Shown: positions 53,562 to 63,472, counted from the stretch's first letter. The stretch: DNA of 64,000 nt from JADJGC01 sp964617645 (GCA_964617645.1 CAZTYE010000005.1:62001-126000), one strand, 5' to 3'. Notes: generated from the sequence alone by a model not told the origin. Numbers and translations: made by a program.

Positions 53562-54901
53562 ATTCTCCGAAAAAGAAACGAGTCTTTTTTAAAGGACTGG
53601 GCTGTCCGAAAAACGAAGTCGACGGCGACATCATTCTTGGCTACCTCAAGGAGCGTGATGTCGAGATTACCGATGACGTCGATCAGGCCGATTATCTGCT
53701 GATCAATACCTGCGCGTTTATTCAATCTGCCAAAGAAGAATCGATCGAGGAAATACTCAAGCTGGCCGCCGTCAAGGAGCAGAGCGGCAAGAAACAGCGC
53801 TTGCTGGTTTCGGGTTGCCTCTCACAGCGTTACGCGAACGAGCTGCTTTCCGACATCCCCGAAATCGACGGTATGATCGGCATCGACCAATTCGACAAGA
53901 TCGGTTCGCTGCTCGACGCCGATTCGGCTTACATCACCCGGCCGCCAAGCCAGTACAAGGAAGTTCACTCCGTGCAGTTGCTGCGCGAGCGGCCGTTTGC
54001 CTATCTCAAAATCGCCGACGGCTGCGACTGCCGTTGCTCGTATTGCGCGATCCCGATGATGCGCGGCGATTTTCGCTCGCGCAGTCTTTCCGCCATCGAG
54101 TCTGACGTCGACCGGCTGTTGGCGCACGGTGTCGTTGAATTCAATCTTATCGCTCAGGATGTCGCCTACTACGGCCTCGACCTCGGCCGGCGGCCGCTCG
54201 ATTTGCTCGAGATGCTCGAAGGCAAGTCGGGCAACTTTTGGGTGCGGCCGTTTTACCTGCACCCGCTGCACGTGTCCGACGAAATACTTGATTTTCTCGC
54301 TTCATCACAGAAATACTGCCGTTACCTTGAAAGCCCGATTCAGCACGTTTCCAGTCCGTTGCTCAAGAAAATGAATCGCGGCTACGATCGCGCTCACGTT
54401 GAGAACATGATCGCGCGATTGCGAGCCAAATTGCCCGATACCGTCTGGCGCACGACGTTCATCGTCGGCTTTCCCGGCGAGACCGAGCGGGAATTCTCCG
54501 ATCTTTGCGATTTCGTCGTCGACCACAAGATCCACCGGGCCGGCGTCTTCGGCTACAGTCACGAAGAGGGCACCGCCTCCTTCAAATACAAGCGTGTCCA
54601 CTCGCAGAAAACGATCCGCGAACGTCAGGACGAGCTGACACGTTTAATCAATGAAAGCGCTGAAGAATTCAATTCGTCGCTGATCGGCCGGACACTTCCC
54701 ATGCTCGTCGAGGAATACGACGTGGAAACGGCACGGCTCTCCGGGCGCCTCTTCTGCGACGCCCCCGAAATCGACTTTTCAATCAGCGTGCCGTCCGGAC
54801 GACCGCAGGCTCTCGGCTTCCATCCGGTTCGAATCGTCGGAATCAGCCCCGAGGGCTTTGTCGGCGAATTCGCGCCGCTGGCCAGAGCGAAAGCAGTCTG
54901 A
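53558..54901 (+). CDS. rimO: Ribosomal protein S12 methylthiotransferase
   Basis: Start TTG 53558, overlapping the lolA stop. 447 residues. The N-terminal cluster cysteines appear in KGLGCPKNEVD, NTCAFI and VSGCLSQ; the radical SAM cluster in CDCRCSYCAIP (CxxxCxxC); the C-terminal TRAM-like domain is RTLPMLVEEYDVETARLSGR. Two Fe-S clusters methylthiolate Asp of S12. The N-terminal KGLGCPKN phrase is typical of RimO rather than MiaB. Confidence 0.93.
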   Translation: MNSPKKKRVFFKGLGCPKNEVDGDIILGYLKERDVEITDDVDQADYLLINTCAFIQSAKEESIEEILKLAAVKEQSGKKQRLLVSGCLSQRYANELLSDIPEIDGMIGIDQFDKIGSLLDADSAYITRPPSQYKEVHSVQLLRERPFAYLKIADGCDCRCSYCAIPMMRGDFRSRSLSAIESDVDRLLAHGVVEFNLIAQDVAYYGLDLGRRPLDLLEMLEGKSGNFWVRPFYLHPLHVSDEILDFLASSQKYCRYLESPIQHVSSPLLKKMNRGYDRAHVENMIARLRAKLPDTVWRTTFIVGFPGETEREFSDLCDFVVDHKIHRAGVFGYSHEEGTASFKYKRVHSQKTIRERQDELTRLINESAEEFNSSLIGRTLPMLVEEYDVETARLSGRLFCDAPEIDFSISVPSGRPQALGFHPVRIVGISPEGFVGEFAPLARAKAV

Positions 54902-54963
54902 ATCGACTTAGCGGCGCGAAAGTTCAATGCGGCAGCGTCGCTCCGGATTGCATATAATCGTTT

Positions 54964-55632
54964 GTGACAAAAACGCGTTTCCGTCACTCAACGCGACAGC
55001 TAATCGGGTATTGGTCATCGCCGGTTGGGTCGTGGAAGATTCTCCCATTCCTATCATTGCTTCTATTCGGCGTCGGTTTCAGAATTCAAGCGCAGCCGGT
55101 GGATAATCGCAGCTATGTCAAGGCCGGTGTCGTTCATCTATCCGGTATCATCTCCGATTCCATCACCGTTGCCGCGAACTCGGCCATCCGGATCGATCCC
55201 ATCGAGGGCCGCTGCGGTATCGATCTCGCTCACAGCTTGGCAACGAATCTGACAGCGCGAGGGTTTCGCATTCTGCTCGCGAACGCCGCGGATCCGGCAG
55301 ACTTTTCCTTGCAAACAACCGTGAAAGAGTATAGTCTTCGCTATCGTGCCGTCGGCGGCAGACTGTTTCGTCAATCGCGCATTGAGCGCAGTTTTTCGAT
55401 TTCCGCCGGCGCTGTGTTATCGACCGGAACCGGCAAATTCGTCCGTGCTCTTCACGATGCACAGCTCGTTCAACGCGACACACTCAGCTTCGCCGAGGCC
55501 CGACAAGCGCGCGGCGATGACCCGTTTCTCGCGCCGCCGCTTCCGCCGGGCGTCTTTCAGCGGGTTGTCGAACCGTCGATCGTCGTCGGCATCACCGGCG
55601 CGTTGGTATATTTCTTTTTTGCTTCAAGGTAG
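54964..55632 (+). CDS. Membrane-anchored hypothetical protein
   Basis: 222 residues from GTG 54964. An N-terminal hydrophobic segment (ILPFLSLLLFGVGFRIQAQ) looks like a signal peptide. The body has a beta-rich pattern (VAANSAIRIDPIEGRCGIDL, LTARGFRILLANAADPADFS, TTVKEYSLRYRAVGG) reminiscent of proteins of the LptE/DUF4810 type, but the match is too weak for a name. It ends in a hydrophobic helix (IVVGITGALVYFFFASR). Location beside bamD and lolA suggests an envelope-assembly role. Function unknown. Confidence 0.6.
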   Translation: MTKTRFRHSTRQLIGYWSSPVGSWKILPFLSLLLFGVGFRIQAQPVDNRSYVKAGVVHLSGIISDSITVAANSAIRIDPIEGRCGIDLAHSLATNLTARGFRILLANAADPADFSLQTTVKEYSLRYRAVGGRLFRQSRIERSFSISAGAVLSTGTGKFVRALHDAQLVQRDTLSFAEARQARGDDPFLAPPLPPGVFQRVVEPSIVVGITGALVYFFFASR

Positions 55633-55641
55633 GCATCACGG

Positions 55642-56469
55642 ATGAGTAAATCTTTTGGTTGGTTGTGGTCGGGAATCGGGGTTCTTCTCGCGCTGGCGCT
55701 CTTTGCCGGCTGCGCGTCGCAATCACAAATGTCCGGCGCCGATCCGCGCGTCACTTACGATGCGGCGCTCAAGAAACTGGAAAATGAAAAGTGGGCCGAT
55801 GCCCAACTGCTACTGCAACGCGTGTCGTTGAGCGCGCCCGGCAGCAGTTACATCGACAGTGTTCAGTACTATCTCGCCATGTCGTTCTTCGGCAACGGCG
55901 ATTACCATCTGGCGATCGCCGAGTTTCGTCGTCTGGCGAATTCGTTTCCGCGATCCGAGCTTCTGGACGACGCGCAGTACATGGTCGGAAAGTCGTACTT
56001 CCTCGCGGCGCCCGGCAATGTCGGCCTCGACCAAACAGATAATGAAAGCGCGATTCGCGAATTGCAGGCATTCCTCGAAGAGCATCCGCGATCGCCGCTG
56101 CTGGTTGAAGCCTCTCAGCTTTTGTCGACCGCTATTGAGAAGCGCGTCCGCAAGCAGTTCCAATCCGGTCGCCAGTACTTCCGCATGGGTAACGGTGAGT
56201 CGGCACGGCTCTACTTGACCGACATCATTACCGAGTATCCTGAGTCGCGTTACACGCCGGAGGCCCTCTACCTGCTGGCGCGCGTCGACGCTAAAGAAGG
56301 AAAACTCGAGGATGCCCGCGACAAGCTCAACAACCTGATCAACGCTTTCCCGGATTCCAAGCTGACCAAGCGCGCCGCGCAATTGAAGTTGAAAATCGAG
56401 AAGTCGATTGCCGAGGCGGCGGCCGACACTGCCGCCGCCGCCCAACTTAACGGTGGAAAGAGTGAGTGA
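55642..56469 (+). CDS. bamD: BamD-like outer-membrane assembly lipoprotein
   Basis: 275 residues. Lipobox LFAGC (LALALFAGC) gives an outer-membrane lipoprotein; TPR-like repeats follow (KWADAQLLLQRVSLSAPGSS, DYHLAIAEFRRLANSFPRSE, NESAIRELQAFLEEHPRSPL, KLEDARDKLNNLINAFPDSK), matching BamD/YfiO. It helps BamA fold barrels. Overlaps nadD. Start ATG 55642, 9 bases after the previous gene. Confidence 0.88.
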   Translation: MSKSFGWLWSGIGVLLALALFAGCASQSQMSGADPRVTYDAALKKLENEKWADAQLLLQRVSLSAPGSSYIDSVQYYLAMSFFGNGDYHLAIAEFRRLANSFPRSELLDDAQYMVGKSYFLAAPGNVGLDQTDNESAIRELQAFLEEHPRSPLLVEASQLLSTAIEKRVRKQFQSGRQYFRMGNGESARLYLTDIITEYPESRYTPEALYLLARVDAKEGKLEDARDKLNNLINAFPDSKLTKRAAQLKLKIEKSIAEAAADTAAAAQLNGGKSE

Positions 56470-57037
56470 AAAGATTGGCGTCCTCGGCGGCGCGTTCGAT
56501 CCGATTCATCTCGGGCACTTGATCCTCGCGCAATCGGCGCTCGACGAACTACAGCTTGAGCGCATCTTGTTCGTCCCGTCGTTTCAGCCGTCACATCAGC
56601 ATAAAGTCATCGTCACCGACTTCGAGCACCGCCTGCTTATGGTAAAGAAGGCCATCAACGGCAATCGCGCCTTTCACTGCCTTGATCTTGAGCGTGAAAT
56701 CGAGCCTCCGACCTACACCGTCAAGATGATTGAGCGTCTGCGCGCCGACCTGCCGCAAGCAGAGTTGTTTTTTATCATCGGCGCCGACAGCCTCGAACAA
56801 ATCGATACCTGGTACCAGCCCGACAAGATCGTGAAACTGGCGCGATTGGTCGTGGCGGCCCGGGACGGACATCGACTACAGTCCACGCACCCGTTTACGC
56901 GGCTGGCGATGCCGCTCATCGCGATTTCCGCCTCGCAGTTGCGCGAGCGTGCGCGTGCCGGGCAATCGTTGCGCTACCTTGTCCCTGATCAAGTCATTTC
57001 GTATATTGCCGCACAGAAAATCTACCGTGAGGAGTGA
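56453..57037 (+). CDS. nadD: Nicotinate-nucleotide adenylyltransferase
   Basis: 194 residues. IGVLGGAFDPIHLGHLILA has the HxGH nucleotidyltransferase motif; EPPTYTVKMIERL and IIGADSLEQIDTW are typical NadD sites; ISASQLRERARAGQS is the C-terminal phosphate-binding motif. Makes deamido-NAD in NAD synthesis. GTG 56453 or GTG 56462 are possible starts, both overlapping bamD. The stop overlaps polA. Confidence 0.93.
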   Translation: MERVSEKIGVLGGAFDPIHLGHLILAQSALDELQLERILFVPSFQPSHQHKVIVTDFEHRLLMVKKAINGNRAFHCLDLEREIEPPTYTVKMIERLRADLPQAELFFIIGADSLEQIDTWYQPDKIVKLARLVVAARDGHRLQSTHPFTRLAMPLIAISASQLRERARAGQSLRYLVPDQVISYIAAQKIYREE

Positions 57038-59733
57038 TGTCCGTTAATCGCCTCTTCCTGATCGATGGCTCGGCGTTGGCGTACCGTTCGTACTACGCCT
57101 TCCTTGCCAATCCGCTGCGCACCAAGCGCGGCGAGCCGACGTCTGTCGTTTTTGGCTTCGCCGCCACCATCTTGCGCCTGTTGAACCAGGAAAAACCTAC
57201 TCACCTTGCGGTCGTTCAGGACACCAAGGAACCGAGTTTCCGGCACAAAATGTATGACGAATACAAAGCCCAGCGCGCCACCATGCCGGATGACATGGCG
57301 CAACAGCTCCCGCGGCTTGACGAAATGCTCGCGGTGATGAACATCACCAATCTTAAAATGCCCGGCTACGAAGCCGACGATATTATCGCCACGCTTACGC
57401 GCCGCGCCGAGTCCGCCGGCTGGGAAGTCGTTGTGGTTACCGGCGACAAGGACCTGATGCAACTGGTCAACGACAAGGTCAAAGTCTTCAATCTGAAGAA
57501 ACTCTCGGAGGCCGGCGAATGGTTCGATCGGGCCGCCGTCAAAGAGAAGATGGGCGTCTATCCCGAGCAGATTCTCGACTACCTTTCGTTGATGGGCGAT
57601 ACATCCGACAACATTCCCGGCGTCGACGGCGTCGGTCCCAAGACCGCCGTCAAGCTGATCGAGGAATACGGCTCGTTTGAAGCCGTCCTCGCCAACGCGG
57701 AGAAAATCTCGAAACCGAAGCTGCGTGACTCGCTGATCGCGTTTCGTCCGCAAGCGGAATTGACCCGCAGGCTCGTTGCGCTCGAGTACGATGTTCCGGT
57801 CAAATGCGACCTTGACAATCTCGCGATTCCCAGTCTCGACAATCCCCAATTGCGCCAGATGTTTCTCGAGTTCGAGTTTGTCTCACTCGCCAAGCAGCTC
57901 TCGCCGGCGGCGACGCTCACCGAGCAGACGTCAACCACGAAGCAGAGGTACACGACGGTCGATAGCGAAACGAAACTCCGGGATGTCATCAAACGCATTC
58001 GCCAGACCGGTATTTTCGCCTTCGACACCGAAACTACCGGCCTTGATTGGATGACCTGCAAACTCGTCGGCATCTCGCTCGCGGCGTCCGAAGGCGAAGC
58101 CTGGTACATTCCGCTCGGCCACAGCCAGGGAAACAACCTTGATGCATCCGCGTGTCGCAAGTTGCTGCAACCGCTCTTCGTTGACCCTCAACTCAAGCGC
58201 GTAGCGCAGAATTTCAAATTCGATTGCCATGTCTTGACTCGGCATGGCTACGAAATATCCGGCTGCGACCACGATCCGATGCTTTCATCGTATGTCGTCG
58301 ATCCGGCCGGGCAGCATGGTCTCGATGCGCTGGCGCTCAAGCACTTTGACTACACGATGCAGCCGATCTCTGATTTGATTGGCTCCGGCAAGAAACAAAT
58401 CACTTTCGCCGAAGTCCCGATCGACAAGGCGACCTTCTATTCTGCCGAAGACGCCGACTTCACACTGCGCCTGGCGATGAAACTCGAACCGATGGTCAAG
58501 GCGATTGGCGCCGACAAACTGCTGAACGAGATCGAACTGCCATTAACTGTTGTATTGGCCAAAGTCGAGGCCAACGGCGTGCGCATCGATGCTGCATTCC
58601 TCAGGAAAATGTCGGCCGATATCGGCAAGCAACTCGAGAAGATCGTGCACGATATTCACACGCTGGCCGGCCGCGAATTCAATATCAACTCAACGGCGCA
58701 ACTATCGGAAATTCTGTTCGACGAATTGAAACTTCAGCCGCTGCGCAAGACCGCGAAGAAGACCGGCTATTCCACCGATGTAAATGTCCTCACCGAATTG
58801 GCCAAGGTCCACGATCTGCCGCGGCTCATTCTCGAATATCGAAAGCTCGCTAAACTGAAATCGACATACGTCGACGCTTTGCCCGAATTGGTGAACGCCG
58901 AATCCGGCCGCGTGCACACTTCTTACAATCAGGCGGTTGCGACCACCGGGCGGCTTTCCTCCACCGACCCTAACCTGCAGAACATTCCGATCAAGACCGA
59001 GGAGGGAAGTCAGATCCGGCGCGCGTTCGTTCCTGCCGACAGCGGGCACAAACTCCTCACCGCCGATTACTCGCAAATCGAACTGCGGGTGCTCGCTCAT
59101 TGCGCCGACGAGCGCGTCTTGATCGAATCTTTCCGCAATGGCGAGGACATCCACGCCCGCACCGCTTCGGAAGTCTACGGCGTCGATCTCAAAGCCGTGA
59201 CGGCGCCGATGCGCCGCATGGCCAAGACCGCGAACTTCGCGGTTATCTACGGCGTCACCGCCTTCGGCCTCTCGCAGCAATCCGACATGACCGTCGGCGA
59301 GGCGAAGGAGTTCATCGATGTGTACTTTTCGCGCTATCCTGCGATCCGCGGCTTCATCGATGCAACTATCGCCGCGGCGCGCCGCGACGGTTACGTTACG
59401 ACACTTTTTGGTCGCCGCCGATATCTGCCGGAAATCAATTCCAAAAACGTCAGTCTGCGCCAGTTCGCCGAACGCACGGCGGTCAACACGGTGATCCAGG
59501 GCACCGCCGCTGATATGATCAAGATTGCCATGATCCAGATCGACCGCGCCATGCAAGACATGAAATCACTGATGATTCTGCAGGTTCACGATGAGCTGGT
59601 GTTCGACGCCGTGATCTCCGAGCTTGATGACTTGCGCGCGCTCGTGTGCGATCGGATGGAGAATTGCGTGAAGCTGAACGTACCCATCAAAGTCGAAGTC
59701 GGTATCGGCGATAATTGGCTGGAGAGTAAGTAG
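57037..59733 (+). CDS. polA: DNA polymerase I
   Basis: About 898 residues with all three parts. 1-290: 5'-nuclease (FLIDGSALAYRSYYAF, GYEADDIIATLTRRAE, VTGDKDLMQLV). 310-500: 3'-5' exonuclease with DxE intact (FDTETTGLDW) and YSAEDADFTLRLA, so proofreading is probably active. 520-899: polymerase (DYSQIELRVLAH, RRMAKTANFAVIYG, QVHDELVFDAV). Start ATG 57037 with GTG 57034 just before it. Overlaps nadD. Repair and Okazaki fragment processing. Confidence 0.96.
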   Translation: MSVNRLFLIDGSALAYRSYYAFLANPLRTKRGEPTSVVFGFAATILRLLNQEKPTHLAVVQDTKEPSFRHKMYDEYKAQRATMPDDMAQQLPRLDEMLAVMNITNLKMPGYEADDIIATLTRRAESAGWEVVVVTGDKDLMQLVNDKVKVFNLKKLSEAGEWFDRAAVKEKMGVYPEQILDYLSLMGDTSDNIPGVDGVGPKTAVKLIEEYGSFEAVLANAEKISKPKLRDSLIAFRPQAELTRRLVALEYDVPVKCDLDNLAIPSLDNPQLRQMFLEFEFVSLAKQLSPAATLTEQTSTTKQRYTTVDSETKLRDVIKRIRQTGIFAFDTETTGLDWMTCKLVGISLAASEGEAWYIPLGHSQGNNLDASACRKLLQPLFVDPQLKRVAQNFKFDCHVLTRHGYEISGCDHDPMLSSYVVDPAGQHGLDALALKHFDYTMQPISDLIGSGKKQITFAEVPIDKATFYSAEDADFTLRLAMKLEPMVKAIGADKLLNEIELPLTVVLAKVEANGVRIDAAFLRKMSADIGKQLEKIVHDIHTLAGREFNINSTAQLSEILFDELKLQPLRKTAKKTGYSTDVNVLTELAKVHDLPRLILEYRKLAKLKSTYVDALPELVNAESGRVHTSYNQAVATTGRLSSTDPNLQNIPIKTEEGSQIRRAFVPADSGHKLLTADYSQIELRVLAHCADERVLIESFRNGEDIHARTASEVYGVDLKAVTAPMRRMAKTANFAVIYGVTAFGLSQQSDMTVGEAKEFIDVYFSRYPAIRGFIDATIAAARRDGYVTTLFGRRRYLPEINSKNVSLRQFAERTAVNTVIQGTAADMIKIAMIQIDRAMQDMKSLMILQVHDELVFDAVISELDDLRALVCDRMENCVKLNVPIKVEVGIGDNWLESK

Positions 59734-59738
59734 CTGCA

Positions 59739-60977
59739 GTGGGCAAGAGAAAGAAATCCGCGGCGCCGCCGGTTTCTCGTCCGCGTTCGCACTCCGGCAT
59801 TGGCCGCTGGTACCGCCATAACAAGGCGCGCGTCCAGCGATTTCTCGTCATCGGAATTCTTGCGGTCGCGGCGCTAATTCTGATCGTCGTCGGCCTGCGG
59901 TATGTGCTCGGTCGCGGCGAGCGAATGTCTAAGGCGGACTTGATATCTTTGGGCCGGGAAAAACTCCTTCTTGGCTACTTCGATGACGCAATTCTCAACT
60001 ATCACAAGGCCTCTAATCTCGATCCGAACGATCCATTGCTGCAGCGCGAGTACCGCTTGGCCCGCCAGCGCTCGACCGTAAGCAACCGCGGTTCTCTCGA
60101 TCAGACATTCCTGACCGCTCATGAAGTGCTGCAACTCGATTCGCGCTCTTTGGTCGCCACTGTCTGCTTGGCCCAGTATTTCGAGATGCGCAATTTGCCC
60201 GATTCGCTGCGACACTATGCGCATCGCGCTCGCGACTTGGCGCTGCAGTCGGGCGATCGGGCCGGGCAAGTCGCCTCCGGACTGTTGCTGGCGACATACT
60301 TTCGTACCTTCGATCGGCAGGATTCTGTTCTGGTTTACGACCGCGAAGCGCTGGCGGCGGCGACAACTATCGGTGATACGCTGCAGATTGCGTTTGCCTC
60401 CGCGTCGCTGGGATTTGCGGCCGTTCGTTTGGACAGTCTTGAAGCAGCCCGTGAGCTGTTCACGATGCTGGTCGACTACCGCGGCCAAAATCGCGAAGCC
60501 TATGTCGAGATCGGCCGCACCGGCCTGGCCGACTATTTTCATCGAAGCCGGCAGTATGATTCGGCGCTCGTCTACCTGCGCGCCCTGCAAACCAAAATCG
60601 AGCGCGGCGCCGTCGATGGCACTACTGCTTACGCCACTTCCGTCTTCGGCCGCGTGATGCGCGACCGCGGCGACCACGAAATGGCGATCACGCTGCTGCT
60701 CGGCGCTCAGCAGAACTGGGAGAGCCTGAGATCGACTCCCGACATCATCGACAACCTCAATGATCTGGCGAAAGCCTATCGCGCCAAGAACGACTTCTTC
60801 AACGCCCGCAAATACTATCTCGCGGCCGGCAAGTTGGCCGGCACGGCCAAACTGCCGCACAAAGACCAGTACACTGCCGACCTGAACTTGCTCTTCCTGA
60901 AGAATCTCAAGAGCGATGAGTACGTCCGCGCCGGCGCTGAGGGCGAGGAACTGGCGACTCGCCTGCAGGGAAGTTAG
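59739..60977 (+). CDS. Membrane-anchored TPR protein
   Basis: 412 residues from GTG 59739, 5 bases after polA. Basic N-terminus, then one helix (FLVIGILAVAALILIVVGLRYVL, residues about 31-53) that anchors it with the rest outside. TPR units follow: GREKLLLGYFDDAILNYHKA, RSLVATVCLAQYFEMRNLPD, DSALVYLRALQTKIERGAVD and NDFFNARKYYLAAGKLAGTA. Probably a scaffold or cell-envelope assembly factor; partner unknown. Confidence 0.78.
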   Translation: MGKRKKSAAPPVSRPRSHSGIGRWYRHNKARVQRFLVIGILAVAALILIVVGLRYVLGRGERMSKADLISLGREKLLLGYFDDAILNYHKASNLDPNDPLLQREYRLARQRSTVSNRGSLDQTFLTAHEVLQLDSRSLVATVCLAQYFEMRNLPDSLRHYAHRARDLALQSGDRAGQVASGLLLATYFRTFDRQDSVLVYDREALAAATTIGDTLQIAFASASLGFAAVRLDSLEAARELFTMLVDYRGQNREAYVEIGRTGLADYFHRSRQYDSALVYLRALQTKIERGAVDGTTAYATSVFGRVMRDRGDHEMAITLLLGAQQNWESLRSTPDIIDNLNDLAKAYRAKNDFFNARKYYLAAGKLAGTAKLPHKDQYTADLNLLFLKNLKSDEYVRAGAEGEELATRLQGS

Positions 60978-60980
60978 GCC

Positions 60981-61592
60981 ATGTTCGTCGTCGGTCTCGC
61001 CGGACAAATCGCCTCGGGCAAGTCCACGGTCGCTGAAGTATGGCGAAGCTCTGGCGCGGTGGTCATTTCGGGCGATGAATTGGGACGTCAGGCGGTCGAA
61101 TCCGCCCCCCGGGTGAAGCGCCAACTCGTCAGGGCCTTCGGCAAAGCGATTCTGAATCGCCGCGGTGCGCTTGATCGCCGCAAGTTGGCGGCGCGCGCCT
61201 TTGCCGATGAGGCGGCGACGGCCATCCTCAACCGCATCGTGCACCCGAAACTGCTGCAACTCCTGCGCGAACGCATTCGCGCGCAGCGCCGACGTCGGAC
61301 GCAAGTGTTGATCATCGATGCCGCCTTGCTTCTCGATTGGAATCTGCGCTGCGAACTGGATTTCATCATCGTCATTGAAAGTCCGATTCCCGATCAATTG
61401 CGCCGCCTTCGCGCTAAAGGCCTCAGCGCGACCGAGGCGCGCCTGCGCATCCGCCGGCAAATGCCGAAATACCGTCAGCGTCAGGCGGCCGACATCGTGA
61501 TTCGCAACAATCGCTCCGAATCAGACCTGAAACGCAGAGCCGCTGAATTGTGGGCGCGCATTATCTCGATGGCCGCCAACAAAAAAAGTTGA
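60981..61592 (+). CDS. coaE: Dephospho-CoA kinase
   Basis: 203 residues. P-loop GLAGQIASGKST (residues 5-16), SGDELGRQAV at the substrate site, VHPKLLQLL, and LLIDA-like VLIIDAALLLDWNLR. Ends with RQAADIVIRNN, the CoaE lid-region signature. Last step of CoA synthesis. Immediately after the TPR gene, probably co-transcribed. Confidence 0.9.
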   Translation: MFVVGLAGQIASGKSTVAEVWRSSGAVVISGDELGRQAVESAPRVKRQLVRAFGKAILNRRGALDRRKLAARAFADEAATAILNRIVHPKLLQLLRERIRAQRRRRTQVLIIDAALLLDWNLRCELDFIIVIESPIPDQLRRLRAKGLSATEARLRIRRQMPKYRQRQAADIVIRNNRSESDLKRRAAELWARIISMAANKKS

Positions 61593-61647
61593 TTTCGCCT
61601 GCCCGACCGATATCTTCTGCCTCATTCGACTTCGGGTCGGAGGACGT

Positions 61648-62511
61648 TTGAACCCGTTTAATTACTCGCTCGAACAACTGCAGGCCAAGGCGCTCGATGT
61701 CCGGCGCGATATCATCACCATGTTAATCGAGGCCAAGTCGGGGCACACCGGCGGACCGTTGTCGTGCACCGATTTTGCGACGGCGCTCTTCTTCCGCTAT
61801 CTCAATCATCGTCCCAAAGAGCCCAAGTGGCCGGATCGCGATTTTGCTTTCTATTCGATTGGCCACGTCACTCCGGTGAATTATTCCATTCTTGCCGAGT
61901 GCGGCTATTTCCCGCTGAAAGATCTAATGAAATTCCGCAAACTGGATGGCCACCTGCAGGGCCACCCGCACCGGCTCGACACCCCGGGAATCGAAATCTC
62001 GTCCGGTTCGCTGGGACACGGTCTCGGAATCGCCTGCGGCGTTGCCAAGGGCTCCAAGATTGACAATCACCCGCGCCGCGTTTACTGCATTATGGGTGAC
62101 GGCGAATTGCAGGAAGGCTCCTGCTGGGAGAGCGCGATGTTTGCCGGACATTATCGACTCGACAATCTTGGCGTGATCGTTGACTACAACAACGCCCAGA
62201 TCGATGGCCGCGTCGTCGACATCATGGACATTGCGCCGCTCGCCGACAAATGGCGCGCCTTCAACTGGAACGTGATCGAAATCAACGGCCACGACTGGAC
62301 GCAGATACTCGCGGCTTACGACACCATGCTCGCCACCAAAGGCAAACCGACGGTCATCATCGCGCACACGCGGATGGGGCAGGGCGTGTCGTTCATGAGC
62401 GGAAAATACCAGTGGCACGGCAAACCGCCAAAGCCCGACGAAGGTGAAGCGGCGCTCAAAGAGTTGGGCACAAACTACGCCGACTGGTCGGCGCGGCTCT
62501 TGGCGAATTAA
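61648..62511 (+). CDS. tktA: Transketolase, N-terminal subunit
   Basis: 287 residues; TTG 61648 has GGAGG 5 bases upstream. TPP-binding half: IEAKSGHTGGPLSCTDF, GSLGHGLGIACGV, and the diphosphate motif GDGELQEGSCWE...NNAQIDG. It needs the C-terminal subunit at 62516 to form the complete enzyme of the pentose phosphate pathway. Split form is common in archaea and several bacterial groups. Confidence 0.93.
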   Translation: MNPFNYSLEQLQAKALDVRRDIITMLIEAKSGHTGGPLSCTDFATALFFRYLNHRPKEPKWPDRDFAFYSIGHVTPVNYSILAECGYFPLKDLMKFRKLDGHLQGHPHRLDTPGIEISSGSLGHGLGIACGVAKGSKIDNHPRRVYCIMGDGELQEGSCWESAMFAGHYRLDNLGVIVDYNNAQIDGRVVDIMDIAPLADKWRAFNWNVIEINGHDWTQILAAYDTMLATKGKPTVIIAHTRMGQGVSFMSGKYQWHGKPPKPDEGEAALKELGTNYADWSARLLAN

Positions 62512-62515
62512 AGAA

Positions 62516-63472
62516 ATGCTGAAGGCGATGACAGAAATCAAACTCGAAAAGACGCGCTCCGGCTGGGGGCACGGCTTGGTCGATCTGGGCACGCGCAATT
62601 CGCAGGTCGTTGTTCTGACTGCCGACCTTGCGGAATCGACGCACTCGCATTGGTTTCAGGAGAAATTTCCCGAACGCTTCATTCAGGTCGGTGTCGCCGA
62701 ACAAGATCTCGCCGCCGTCGCTACCGGATTGTCGCTTCTGGGCAAGATTCCGTTCTTTGCGACCTACGGTGCCTTTGCTTCCTATCGCTGTCTTGATCAG
62801 GTGCGCATCTCGATTTGCTACTCGCAGGCCAATGTCAAGATCGGCGGCGCTCACGGCGGCATCTCCGTCGGTCCCGACGGCGCCACGCATCAGGCCCTCG
62901 AAGAACTGGCGATCATGCGTTCGCTCCCCAATATGCGGGTGATCGTTCCGTGCGACTATTGGGAAGCCCGCAAAGCCACTGTCGCCGCCGGCGAGGCTGA
63001 GGGTCCCTTCTACATCCGCTTCGGTCGCGAGCCGGTGCCCATGATCACCGAAGAAGCGACGCCGTTCACGGTCGGCAAAGCGCTCACTCTCCGTGAAGGA
63101 AGTGATCTCGCGATCATCGCTTGCGGCACAATGGTCTACGAAGCCTTGGTCGCTGCTGAGCAGCTCGCCTCTGAAGGCATCAACGCTCGCGTGATCAACA
63201 TGCACACCATCAAGCCGCTCGACCGGCAGGCAATCGTCCACGCTGCCGCAGGCTGTGGCGCGATTGTCACTGCCGAAGAGCATCAGGTGCATGGCGGTTT
63301 GGGCGGCGCTGTTGCCGAAGTCGTCGTTAGGGAACATCCCGTCCCGATGGAGTTCGTGGGGGTGATGGACACGTTCGGGCAATCGGGCAGGATGGATGAG
63401 TTGATGAAGGCCTACGGAATCAAAGCTCCCGATATCGTAAAGGCCGCACATGCAGCTCTTCGCCGCAAATAG
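62516..63472 (+). CDS. tktB: Transketolase, C-terminal subunit
   Basis: 318 residues from ATG 62516 (ATG 62528 possible). Pyrimidine-binding domain: VVLTADLAESTHSHWFQEKF, QVGVAEQDLAAVATGLSL (catalytic Glu) and FATYGAFASYR; C-terminal transketolase domain DLAIIACGTMVYEALVAAEQ. Five bases after the N-terminal half, so one operon. Confidence 0.94.
   Translation: MLKAMTEIKLEKTRSGWGHGLVDLGTRNSQVVVLTADLAESTHSHWFQEKFPERFIQVGVAEQDLAAVATGLSLLGKIPFFATYGAFASYRCLDQVRISICYSQANVKIGGAHGGISVGPDGATHQALEELAIMRSLPNMRVIVPCDYWEARKATVAAGEAEGPFYIRFGREPVPMITEEATPFTVGKALTLREGSDLAIIACGTMVYEALVAAEQLASEGINARVINMHTIKPLDRQAIVHAAAGCGAIVTAEEHQVHGGLGGAVAEVVVREHPVPMEFVGVMDTFGQSGRMDELMKAYGIKAPDIVKAAHAALRRK

Noticed and set aside
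59874..61460. Long minus-strand frame of 528 codons
   Set aside because: Antisense to the TPR and coaE genes, which have far better family and start evidence; reading-frame shadow of a GC-rich codon pattern.
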